Source of the DNA: Sulfuritalea sp.
Lineage (GTDB): Bacteria; Pseudomonadota; Gammaproteobacteria; Burkholderiales; Rhodocyclaceae
Direction of reading: 5' to 3'
NCBI GenBank assembly: GCA_016712985.1
Contig: JADJQA010000036.1
Span: 1 to 54,575 of the forward strand
Length of the DNA: 54,575 nt
Translations under genes and position numbers: made by a program
Shown: in pieces, positions 18,399 to 26,874 of the stretch
Layout of the letters: each line of letters begins with the position of its first letter
Numbering within the stretch: position 1 is the stretch's first letter
Notes under the pieces: generated by a model
Seen by the model: only the letters and a program-made list of their open reading frames with translations
The model's database searches: none
Told to the model about the DNA's origin: nothing

Positions 18399-18512
18399 AC
18401 GTCCGCACGACATGGTTCGCCGGTCTGCAACAAACGATTCCCGGTCCTGTATTTCGCGCCCTGACGATTACCTCTATAGTCGGGGCTTCGCCAACATAAA
18501 ATGGAGATCAGC

Positions 18513-18752
18513 ATGTCCAAGCCGGAAATCGCCGCAAAATCACCATTCGCCATCGACGTCGAGGCAGGTAAGGAATACTACTGGTGCGCCTGCGGCAAGA
18601 GCAAGTCGCAGCCATTTTGTGACGGTAGCCACAAGGGCTCTGAATTCACCCCGCTCAAGCACACCGCGGGGGACAGCAAGACCGTGTATTTCTGCGGCTG
18701 CAAACACAGTGGCAATGGGGCGCTGTGCGACGGTACGCATAAGTCGCTCTAA
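18513..18752 (+). CDS. Double CDGSH iron-sulfur protein
   Basis: 79 aa from the ATG at 18513, which has GGAG about 7 bases upstream; an ATG at 18501 lacks such a site. There are two CDGSH-type motifs: CACGKSKSQPFCDGSH and CGCKHSGNGALCDGTH. Each has the 3-Cys/1-His set that binds a redox-active, pH-labile 2Fe-2S cluster in this family. No targeting sequence is seen, so it should be cytoplasmic. Such proteins are linked to iron and redox handling, which fits its position between an iron-binding protein and its permease. Its exact partner is unknown. A damaged inverted copy lies at 54083-54320. Confidence 0.92.
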   Translation: MSKPEIAAKSPFAIDVEAGKEYYWCACGKSKSQPFCDGSHKGSEFTPLKHTAGDSKTVYFCGCKHSGNGALCDGTHKSL

Positions 18753-18957
18753 TACGACCAGACTTCGCTGCCCATCCCCGATCGGCTTCGCCGCGCCGAC
18801 CGGATAACGCACGCAGTCTCCGCCAGCGATGGCCCAAGACTGCCCGACCGCTCGGGCGACTCGCAGGCTGGCAATTCCGCGCGGATGAATCCGCCGACCT
18901 TCCGTTTGCCCGTCTTGCAGTAACATTGTCATCGATGCGACTTTAGCGGGGCCCGGT
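18753..18957. other. Intergenic region, no gene seen
   Basis: It contains only short hairpins (for example GCCCGACCGCTCGGGC) and no ORF, tRNA or clear promoter. It is duplicated in inverted orientation near the window end. Confidence 0.5.
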
Positions 18958-19830
18958 GTGGCTGAACCATTCGTCACCGATATTTCTTCACGAATCCTTG
19001 ACGGAAGTCCGGTTCCAGCCTTCGTCATTGACGCCAGTCACAGCACAACCCATTGGAATGATGCCTTGGCGAGGATGTCAGGCATCCCTGCCACGGAGGT
19101 ACTCGGGACTCACGATCACTGGCGCGCTTTCTATGTCGCGCACCGACCGACGCTGGCCGACATTGTTGTCGACGGCGCTCCGCTCGACCTGCTCGAGAAG
19201 TTCTATCGGGGAAAATACCGAGCGGCCGCTCACTGTCCGGACGCTTGGGAGTCCGAAGATTTCTTCCCGACCTTCGGGGCGGCCGGATCCTGGCTCAGCT
19301 TCAGCGCGGCCCCGATTCGCGACGCTGACGGCATAGTCATCGGCTGTATCGAGACCCTGCAGGACATCACTGAACGCAAGGTGGCCGAAAACGCTCGCCG
19401 CGAGTCGGAACGCCGCCTGATCGACATTGTGGCCGGAAGTCCGGTCGCCACCTTCGTCCTCGATGCGGATTGCAGGGTCACGCACTGGAATCGCGCTTGC
19501 GAGACCCTCACAGACACTGCCGCGCAGGAGGTGCTGGGGAGCACTGAGGCCTGGCGCGCCTTTTATCCCTACGACACGCGTCGCGTGGTGCTGGCGGAAA
19601 TGATCGTTCGCCGGACTGCGCCGGAAGACCTGGCCGACTACTATGGAGGGCGCGCAAAACCTTCTGTCCTGGTGGCCGGCGCGTTTGAAGCCGTGGATTT
19701 CTTTCCCGCCTTTGGCGCCAGCGGGACGTGGCTGCGTTTCATGGCCGCGCCCTTGCGCAACCTGCGTGGCGAGGTGATCGGCGCCGTCGAGACCCTGATT
19801 GACCTGGGCGGGCCCGAACCGTCCCGATAA
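18958..19830 (+). CDS. Stand-alone tandem PAS sensor protein
   Basis: 290 aa, from a GTG start. It consists of two similar PAS domains (about residues 8-140 and 150-285). Both share the pattern PVxxFVxDxxxxxTHWNxA, a WRAFY segment and a closing strand ending in ETLxDI or ETLIDL. No kinase, GGDEF, HTH or methyl-accepting output is attached. It presumably acts through protein contact, possibly with a partner encoded nearby. It precedes the acyltransferase gene pat by 32 bases on the same strand, which suggests co-expression. The ligand is unknown. A damaged inverted copy lies at 53008-53878. Confidence 0.85.
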   Translation: MAEPFVTDISSRILDGSPVPAFVIDASHSTTHWNDALARMSGIPATEVLGTHDHWRAFYVAHRPTLADIVVDGAPLDLLEKFYRGKYRAAAHCPDAWESEDFFPTFGAAGSWLSFSAAPIRDADGIVIGCIETLQDITERKVAENARRESERRLIDIVAGSPVATFVLDADCRVTHWNRACETLTDTAAQEVLGSTEAWRAFYPYDTRRVVLAEMIVRRTAPEDLADYYGGRAKPSVLVAGAFEAVDFFPAFGASGTWLRFMAAPLRNLRGEVIGAVETLIDLGGPEPSR

Positions 19831-19862
19831 CACGACAGTCCTTCCAAGGGAAAGCACGAGAC

Positions 19863-22526
19863 ATGGCACTGGACAGAACGCCGCTCCATCCTTTTATGGC
19901 ACCCGCCGGAATCGCCCTGTTTGGAGCCAGCCAGACGATCGGCACCCTCGGCTACGGATTGGCAAGGAACCTCGTTCGCGGCGACTATGCCGGGCGGTCT
20001 TACCCATCAACCCGAAACATTCGGAGGTCGACGGACTACCGTGCCTGCTGCCTTCGCTCGACGCCGTCGACGCACCGCTCAGTCTTGCACTGATCGCCAC
20101 CCCGGCGGACAACATCGCCGCGGTCCTTGAAGCTTGCGGACAACGCCGCATCGAATCGGCGATCATCTATTCGGCAGGGTTTCGCGACGCGGACCCAAAT
20201 GGCAGCGACAACTTCCGGCGCATGCAGGAGGCTGCCAAGCGCGCAAACATTCGCGTTCTGGGCCCCAAGGCGCTGGGCTACGTTCTGCCGCACAAGGGAC
20301 TCAACACAACCCCGATTGCCAAGACCGTCCCGGTTGGAAATCTGGCCTTCATCTCTCAATCCAGCGCAATCTGTTCCGGAATTCTCGACTGGAGCCCGAA
20401 CAACGAATTCGGATATTCCGCGATTTTCTGTCCGGGCGAGGGTAGCGATCTCGAAATCCCGGAGATCCTCGATTATCTGGCTGCCGACCCGCACACCGAA
20501 AGCATTCTGCTCTATCTCGAAGGCCTTCACGATGCACGCCGCTTTCTCAGTGCGGCGCGAGCGGCCGCCAGTGTCAAGCCGGTGATTGCCGTGAAGGCCG
20601 GAAACTACTCGATGTCGGCGCGCATTGCGGAATCGCACAGCAAGACACGTGTCGACAGGGATGATGCCTTTGACGCGGCCCTGCGGCGTGCCGGCGTGCT
20701 GCGCGTCAGGACGATCGGCGACATGTTCTCGGCGGCGCGCGCGCTGACCACGCCGCGCATGCCCAAGGGGAATCGCCTTGCGATCATGTCAAATGGCGGA
20801 GGCCCCGCCGTCATGGCGGCGGACACGGCCGCCGAGCTTGGCATTGAACTAGGGGAATTGACGCCGCATACCAGGGAGCTGTTGAACGAGCGACTGCCGC
20901 CCGCGTGGTCTGGTGGCAATCCGGTTGACGTGCTCTTCGACGGCAGTCCGGAGCGTTTCGTCGCTGCGCTGACGACCTGCATCGACGACCCGGATGTCGA
21001 CGCCGTTCTCGCCATACTTTCGCCCAATACCCTTGTCGCCCCCTCGGAACTGGCACGTTCCGTCACGACGATCACGCGGCAGATGACCAAGCCCCTGCTG
21101 ACTTGCTGGATGGGAGAATCCGAGGCACGCGAGGGACGGGCCATATTTGCCCAGGCCCGCATCCCCACTTTCCGCACGCCCGAGAACGCCGTTGTCGCCT
21201 TCGCCTTCATGGTGAACTGGGTACGCAACCAGAAACTGCTGAAGGAGACGCCACCGGCATTGACTTCTTATCAGGAACCGCTCACTCAAGTCGCGTCCTC
21301 AATCGTGGCGGGCGGTGGCCGAAAACCGTCAGATCCTGAGTCTGCCCGAAGCCAAGTCGGTACTGGCGGCATTCCATGTTCCGGTATCTCCGACCTACGT
21401 CGCGAGCAGCCCGAGTGAAGCGCTGAGTTTGGCCAATCAACTCGGCTATCCGGTGGCAATGAAGGTGTCCATGCAAGGACGAGGACAAAAAACGCTGCTC
21501 TCCGGTGAGCGCCTTTACCCGACATCCCCCGGAGAAGTTGAAGCCGCCTTTCACAACTTGACCAGAGCCAGTGGCGACATCGAAGTCTATCTCGAGCCCT
21601 ACATCGACAAGCCGACGGGGCGCGAGTTGCGCATTTCAATCCGGCCGGATCGCGTCTTCGGACCCGTGATAGCGCTGTCCGAAGGCGGCATTGCGCCCGA
21701 CATCTACGATGCCTGCTCGATCGCCCTGCCGCCGCTGAATCCGCGCCTGGTCGGAGAAATGCTTGGAGTTCCCCATGTGGCGCGGCTGCTGGGACCCTTG
21801 CGTCAGATGCCCGCCGTGGCCAGGGAACCGCTGCACGACATCCTGCTGCGGGTTTCCGAACTTGCCAGCGAACTTCCCTGCCTGCGCGCGCTCGACATCA
21901 GTTCCTTGCTGGCAGACGAACACGGCGCCATCGTGACCGATGTTCGCATGGACATCCGGCCGCTCCCGGCGGTACGCGATCGCTACGGGCATATGGCGAT
22001 CTACCCGTATCCCGCGCAGTTTGGCGGCGACTGGACCCTGAAGAACGGAACGATCTGTACCATCCGGCCGATTCGCCCGGAGGATGCAGATGCACTTCAG
22101 GCGTTCGTCCGCGGGCTCTCGCCGCGCACGAAATACTACAGGTACTTCAGTGCGGTATCGGAGTTGACGCAGAAGCTGCTGGCACGCTATACCCAGATCG
22201 ACTACGGCCGCGAGCTGACTCTCGTGGCAACAGTCCGGCGCGGCGGTCATGCGCGCATGCTTGGCGAGGCCAATTACACGGCACTTCCTGACGGCAAGAC
22301 CTGCGAATTCGCCATCATGATTGCGGACGAAACCGCCGGCCAGGGGCTTGGCTCGCGCCTGATGCGCTGCCTGATGGATGCCGCCCGCCAGCAGGGACAC
22401 ACCGAGATTCGCGGTCAGGTACTGCGAGACAACGAGCCAATGCTTTCACTGATGGATGCGCTGGACTTCATCGTCAGACTGACCGATGAAGCCGACGGCG
22501 CAGTGGAAGTTTCGCGCAGCCTCTGA
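19863..22526 (+). CDS. pat: Pat/YfiQ-type protein lysine acyltransferase, two frameshifts
   Basis: About 887 aa after repair, the size of enteric Pat/PatZ. The order is an NDP-forming acyl-CoA-synthetase-like CoA-binding domain (FGASQTIGTLGYGLARNL), a succinyl-CoA-ligase-like region, an ATP-grasp region (from about 21320), and a C-terminal GNAT domain (from about 22040; acetyl-CoA loop AGQGLGSRLM). Family members acetylate and switch off acyl-CoA synthetases; enteric Pat acts on Acs and PrpE. The frame breaks near 19993 (YAG|AVLPINP) and near 21310 (VA|AENRQILSLPEAKSVL). Both are consistent with one missing G in a G run. A prpE gene lies 4.4 kb away. Confidence 0.88.
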
Positions 22527-22558
22527 GCGGTTGCGCCGCGCTGAATGCCGCGTGGCCC

Positions 22559-24201
22559 TCAACAGGCCGAGGTTTCGCTGCGGCCGGCGGCGATCTGCCG
22601 GGCCAGCAGGATGATCGGCAGCAAGCCGACCGCGACGATGGCCAGCGCGACGCTTGAAGCCTCTGCCAGGCGTTCGTCAGCGGCCAGGGTGTAGGTTTGC
22701 GTCGCCAGCGTATCGAAGTTAAAGGGGCGCATGACCAGGGTTGCCGGCAGTTCCTTCATCACATCAACAAACACTAACAGTGCGGCGGTGAGCAGGCTGC
22801 CGCGCAGCAGGGGCAGATGCACGCGGCGCAAAGTCTCGCCGGGGCCGCTGCCGAGGCTGCGCGCAGCAGCTTCCATGCTGGGAGTGATGCGAACCAGGCC
22901 TGCCTCGACGGTTTGCAGCGCAATCGCCAGGAAACGGGCCAGATAGGCGTAGACCAGCGCGGCGATGCCGCCAGTAAGAATGAGGCCAGGATTGACTCCT
23001 GTCATCTGTGTCCACAGACCCGCCAGCAGATGATCGAGCCGGGTCACCGGAATCAGCACCCCCACCGCGATCACCGAGCCCGGCACGGCGTAGCCCAGGC
23101 CAACGATCCGGCTGGCCAATCGCGGCAGCCAGCGCCCGTCGCGCGCGGCAAAACCCAGCAACAGGGCCAGCAGCCCCGCCAGCGTGGCGGCCAGCGTCGC
23201 CAGGGCCAGGCTGTTCCTTGCCAGCAGCAGAAAACGTCCGGCAAAGCCGCTGCCTTCTTCGCCGACATCCCCCGCGACCAGGCGCAGCAGCAGGATCGCC
23301 GGTAGCAGAAAGCCGATGATGACGGGAACTGCGCAGCCGCACTGTGCCAGCAGCGCACGCCAACCGCCGAGCACCTGCCGCGTGGCGCGACGACGCCCGC
23401 TGCTGTCGTGATAGCGGGCACGGCCGCGACTCATGCGCTCCAGGACTAGCAGCAAGGCGATGAAACCAAGTAGCGCCCCGGCAAGCTGCGCGGCGGCAAC
23501 CCGGTCGCCCAGGGAGAACCATGCGCGGTAGATGCCGGTGGTGAAGGTCTGCACCGCAAAGTAGGCCACGGTGCCATAATCGGCCAACGTCTCCATCAAT
23601 GCCAGCGCCATGCCTGCGGCGATGGCCGGCCGCGCCAGCGGGATCGAGACGCGCCAGAAGCCCTGCCAGGGGTTGAGGCCAAGCGCGCGCGCCGCTTCGA
23701 TCATGCCGCCTGCGCGTTCGAGAAAGGCGGTGCGCACCAGCAAATAGACATACGGATACAGCACGCAGGAAAACAGCACGATTGCGCCGGTAAGCGAACG
23801 CACGTCCGGGAACCAGTAGTCGCCCTTGTGCCAATCGAAAATCTCGCGCAGGCCGCTTTGCACCGGGCCGACGAACTGCAGGAAATCGGTGTAGGTGTAG
23901 GCCAGCACATAGGCCGGCATCGCCATGGGCAGCAGCAACGCCCACTCTGCAATGCGTCGTCCGGGAAAATCATTCAGGGCCACCAGCCAGGCCGCGCCCG
24001 TCCCGATGGCGGCGACGCCGATACCAACGCCCAGGCAGAGCCAGATGGAGTTAGCCACATACTCGGGCAGGACGGTCGCCAGCAGATGAGCCCAGGTTTC
24101 TCCAGTGCCACCCGCAAAAGATTCGCACCGACTGCGAGTACTGGCAACGCGACCAGAACAGCGAGCACGAAGGAGAAGGCAGCGAGAGGTGAGGAGTTCA
24201 A
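22559..24201 (-). CDS. fbpB: Ferric-iron ABC transporter permease, FbpB type
   Basis: About 547 aa. It is a fused double permease with two copies of the binding-protein-dependent transport domain, each with an EAA-type loop (EAARALGLNPWQGFWRVSIPLARP and later EAAARSLGSGPGETLRRVHLPLLRG, both shown in the translation). Around a dozen hydrophobic segments are visible. The true N-terminus appears to be MNSSPLAAFSFVLAVLVAL at 24201. It joins the main frame (GGTGETWAHLL) through a one-base break near 24110-24120. It is transcribed away from fbpC, with a Fur-like site between them. Confidence 0.88.
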
Positions 24202-24239
24202 GGGCCGGCACCGGATAAACTTGGGGCGAGACGATTATA

Positions 24240-24256
24240 ATTGAGACTCATTCTCT
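24240..24256. promoter_or_regulatory. Fur-box-like operator between fbpB and fbpC
   Basis: ATTGAGACTCATTCTCT closely resembles the site before fbpA and overlaps a TATAAT (24236-24241). Its central place between divergent permease and ATPase genes would let one repressor control both. Confidence 0.65.
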
Positions 24257-24286
24257 GCCATCCGCCATCTCGTCCCGGTAGCGATC

Positions 24287-25348
24287 ATGCCCTTGCTCGA
24301 AGTCGACCGTGTCAGCCATGCCTATGGCAAGCAGGCCGTGGTGCGTGAATTGTCCTTCGACCTGGGGCAGGGGGAAATTGCCTGCCTGCTGGGAGCCTCC
24401 GGCTGCGGCAAGACCACCATGTTGCGGCTGATTGCGGGCTTTGAAGCACCCTCGACGGGCCGCATCCGCCTGAATGGCGCAACGATTGCCGACGAAAAAA
24501 CGCAGGTGCGTGCGGAAGCGCGGCGCATCGGCATGGTTTTTCAGGATTACGCGCTGTTCCCCATCTGTCGATTGCCGACAACATTGGCTTCGGCCTGCGT
24601 GAAGAGTCGGCGCCGGCGCGACGCCAGCGTGTCGGCGAAATGCTGGACCTTATCGGTCTGACAAAGCACGGCGAGCGCTATCCGCACGAACTTTCCGGTG
24701 GCCAGCAGCAACGCGTGGCGCTGGCCCGCGCCCTCGCGCCGCAACCGCACCTGCTGCTGCTGGACGAGCCTTTTTCCAATCTTGACGTCGAACTGCGCGA
24801 GCGTCTTTCGCTGGAAGTTCGCGATATTCTCAAGCGCGCCGGGATGGCCGCCATCATAGTCACCCACGACCAGAACGAGGCTTTTGCCGTCGCCGACTCG
24901 GTAGGCATCATGCGCGAAGGCCACATCGAGCAGTGGGACACGCCCTACAACCTGTATCACCGTCCCGCCACGCGCCACGTTGCCGACTTCATCGGTCAGG
25001 GAGTCTTCCTGCCCGGCGCGGTGCTGTCGCGGCAGGTCGTCGAGGTGGAACTGGGACGCCTCGATTCCGACGTGCCGATGGTGCGGCGCCAGTTGCGCCG
25101 AATGCCGGCGCGGCTGCCGGCTGGATGTGCTGTTGCGCCCCGACGACGTGATTCACGACGACGCCAGTGAAGTCAAGGCCGAGGTCATCGCCAAGGCCTT
25201 TCGCGGCGCGGAGTTTCTCTACACGCTGCGTCTGAGGTCAGGCGCGCAGGTGCTGTCCCTGGTGCCCTCCCACCATAACCACGCCATCGGCGAGATGATC
25301 GGCATCCGGCTGGTGGTCGACCACGTCGTCACTTTCGCGCAGGCCTGA
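24287..25348 (+). CDS. fbpC: Ferric-iron ABC transporter ATPase, FbpC type, two frameshifts
   Basis: About 353 aa after repair. Walker A (LLGASGCGKTTML), Q-loop (VFQDYALFP), signature (LSGGQQQRVALARAL), Walker B (LLLLDEPFSNLD) and switch histidine (IVTHDQNEAF) are all present. The C-terminal regulatory region (from about 25000) is of the FbpC/PotA type. The frame breaks near 24560, where ALFPHLSIADNIGFGL would need one more C in a C run, and again near 25100-25125. It powers iron import together with FbpB and FbpA. Its stop overlaps the aat start (TGATG). Confidence 0.9.
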
Positions 25349-26064
25349 TGGTCCCCTGGTTGCCTGAGGACGCGGCATTTCCCCGGCTTGAAACGGCCCT
25401 GACTGAACCCAACGGCCTGCTCGCCGCCGGCGGCGATTTGAGCCCGCGGCGCATGATCGCCGCGTATCGGCGCGGGATTTTTCCCTGGTACTCGGCGGGT
25501 GAGCCGATCTTGTGGTGGAGCCCCGATCCACGCATGGTACTGTTTCCCGAAACCTTGAGGATTTCCCGCTCGCTGGCGAAGACACTGCGCAATTCCAGAT
25601 ACGAGGTACGCCTCGATAGCGTTTTCAACGACGTTGTGCGGGCCTGCGCCGGCAAGCCGCGAGTTGGGCAGTCCGGCACATGGATTACCCCGGAGATGCA
25701 GGCTGCCTATTGCGAGCTGCACCTGCTGGGCTACGCGCACAGCGTGGAGACCTGGATCGAAGACAAACTCGCCGGCGGCCTCTACGGCGTTGCGATAGGC
25801 CGAGCCTTCTACGGTGAATCGATGTTCAGCGATGCACGGGACGCGTCAAAAATTGCGCTCGCCCATCTTTGCGCCCACCTCAAGCGGCGCGGATTCGGCA
25901 TAATCGACTGCCAGATGGAAACCACTCACCTCGCCTCTCTGGGCGCCCGCACGATTCCCCGCCGCGACTTTGCCGCGCGGCTGGATGATTTGTGCCCGTG
26001 GGGTGATGCGCCACGGCGCTGGGTGGAAACCGCCATTGGCGATCATTTCAGACGACAGCCATGA
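25348..26064 (+). CDS. aat: Leucyl/phenylalanyl-tRNA--protein transferase
   Basis: 238 aa. It transfers Leu or Phe from aminoacyl-tRNA to N-terminal Arg or Lys of proteins, marking them for ClpS/ClpAP. Family hallmarks are visible: the opening WLPEDAAFPRLETAL, GLLAAGGDLSPRRMIAAYRRGIFPW, WWSPDPRMVLFPE, GGLYGVAIGRAFYGESMFS and DCQMETTHLASLGA. The start overlaps the fbpC stop, and the stop overlaps the bpt start by 4 bases. It is intact. Confidence 0.97.
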   Translation: MVPWLPEDAAFPRLETALTEPNGLLAAGGDLSPRRMIAAYRRGIFPWYSAGEPILWWSPDPRMVLFPETLRISRSLAKTLRNSRYEVRLDSVFNDVVRACAGKPRVGQSGTWITPEMQAAYCELHLLGYAHSVETWIEDKLAGGLYGVAIGRAFYGESMFSDARDASKIALAHLCAHLKRRGFGIIDCQMETTHLASLGARTIPRRDFAARLDDLCPWGDAPRRWVETAIGDHFRRQP

Positions 26065-26789
26065 CCCACCTTCGCGATCTGCCGCCCTTTCCGCTGTTGC
26101 AGTTCTATGCCACGGCGCCCTATGGCTGCTCCTACCTTCCAGGGCGCGTCGCGCGTTCCCAGGTCGCCGCGCCCACTCACCTGATTGACAGCGCCACCTA
26201 CAGCGAACTGGTGCGCGCCGGGTTTCGCCGCAGTGGCGTCTTCACCTATCGTCCCTATTGCGATGCCTGCCGCGAATGCCAGCCGGTGCGGCTTGATGTG
26301 GCGCAGTTCGAGCCCGGCCGCAGTCAGCGCCGCGCCCTGCGTCAGCACGCCGCGCTGACGGCGCGCGAATGCAGCCTGAGCTTTCGCGAGGAGCACTACC
26401 GCCTTTACCAGCACTATCAGGCGGCGCGTCATTCCGGCGGAGGCATGGATCAGGACAGCCGCGACCAGTACGCCCACTTCCTGTTGCAGACCCACGTCGA
26501 CAGCCGGCTGATCGAATTCCGCGAGAACGAGGTATTGCGTATCGTCAGCATCATTGACGTGCTGGCGGACGGCCTCTCGTCGGTCTACACCTTTTACGAC
26601 CCGGACATGCCGCGTGCCAGCTACGGCAGCTTTGCCATCCTCTGGCAAATCGCCCAGTGCCAGCACGCGAGGCTGCCCTGGCTCTATCTCGGCTACTGGA
26701 TTCGCGACAGCCGCAAGATGGCCTACAAGGCCAAGTTTCGTCCGCTCGAAGCCCTGCGCCACGGCGTGTGGCAGCCCGTCGCGGAATAG
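26061..26789 (+). CDS. bpt: Aspartate/glutamate leucyltransferase
   Basis: 242 aa. Bpt attaches Leu to N-terminal Asp or Glu, the second bacterial N-degron transferase. Typical segments are PCSYLPGR-like YGCSYLPGRVARSQ, the CDACRECQPVRLDV cysteine cluster, and YLGYWIRDSRKMAYKAKFRPLEAL. It shares ATGA with aat, so the two transferases are translationally coupled. Both feed the same ClpS pathway. Nothing unusual is seen. Confidence 0.97.
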   Translation: MTHLRDLPPFPLLQFYATAPYGCSYLPGRVARSQVAAPTHLIDSATYSELVRAGFRRSGVFTYRPYCDACRECQPVRLDVAQFEPGRSQRRALRQHAALTARECSLSFREEHYRLYQHYQAARHSGGGMDQDSRDQYAHFLLQTHVDSRLIEFRENEVLRIVSIIDVLADGLSSVYTFYDPDMPRASYGSFAILWQIAQCQHARLPWLYLGYWIRDSRKMAYKAKFRPLEALRHGVWQPVAE

Positions 26790-26874
26790 GCCCGGATCAG
26801 GAGTTATGCCTCCGGCAGAGCAGGGGGCGGTATCCCCTGCGGACGGCGCCGGTGACACGGCTACGTGACCGACG

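Noticed and set aside
20001..20010. ISAzo13 scar in the main copy of pat
   Set aside because: The main copy continues without any IS sequence or target duplication; only a one-base loss is seen there.
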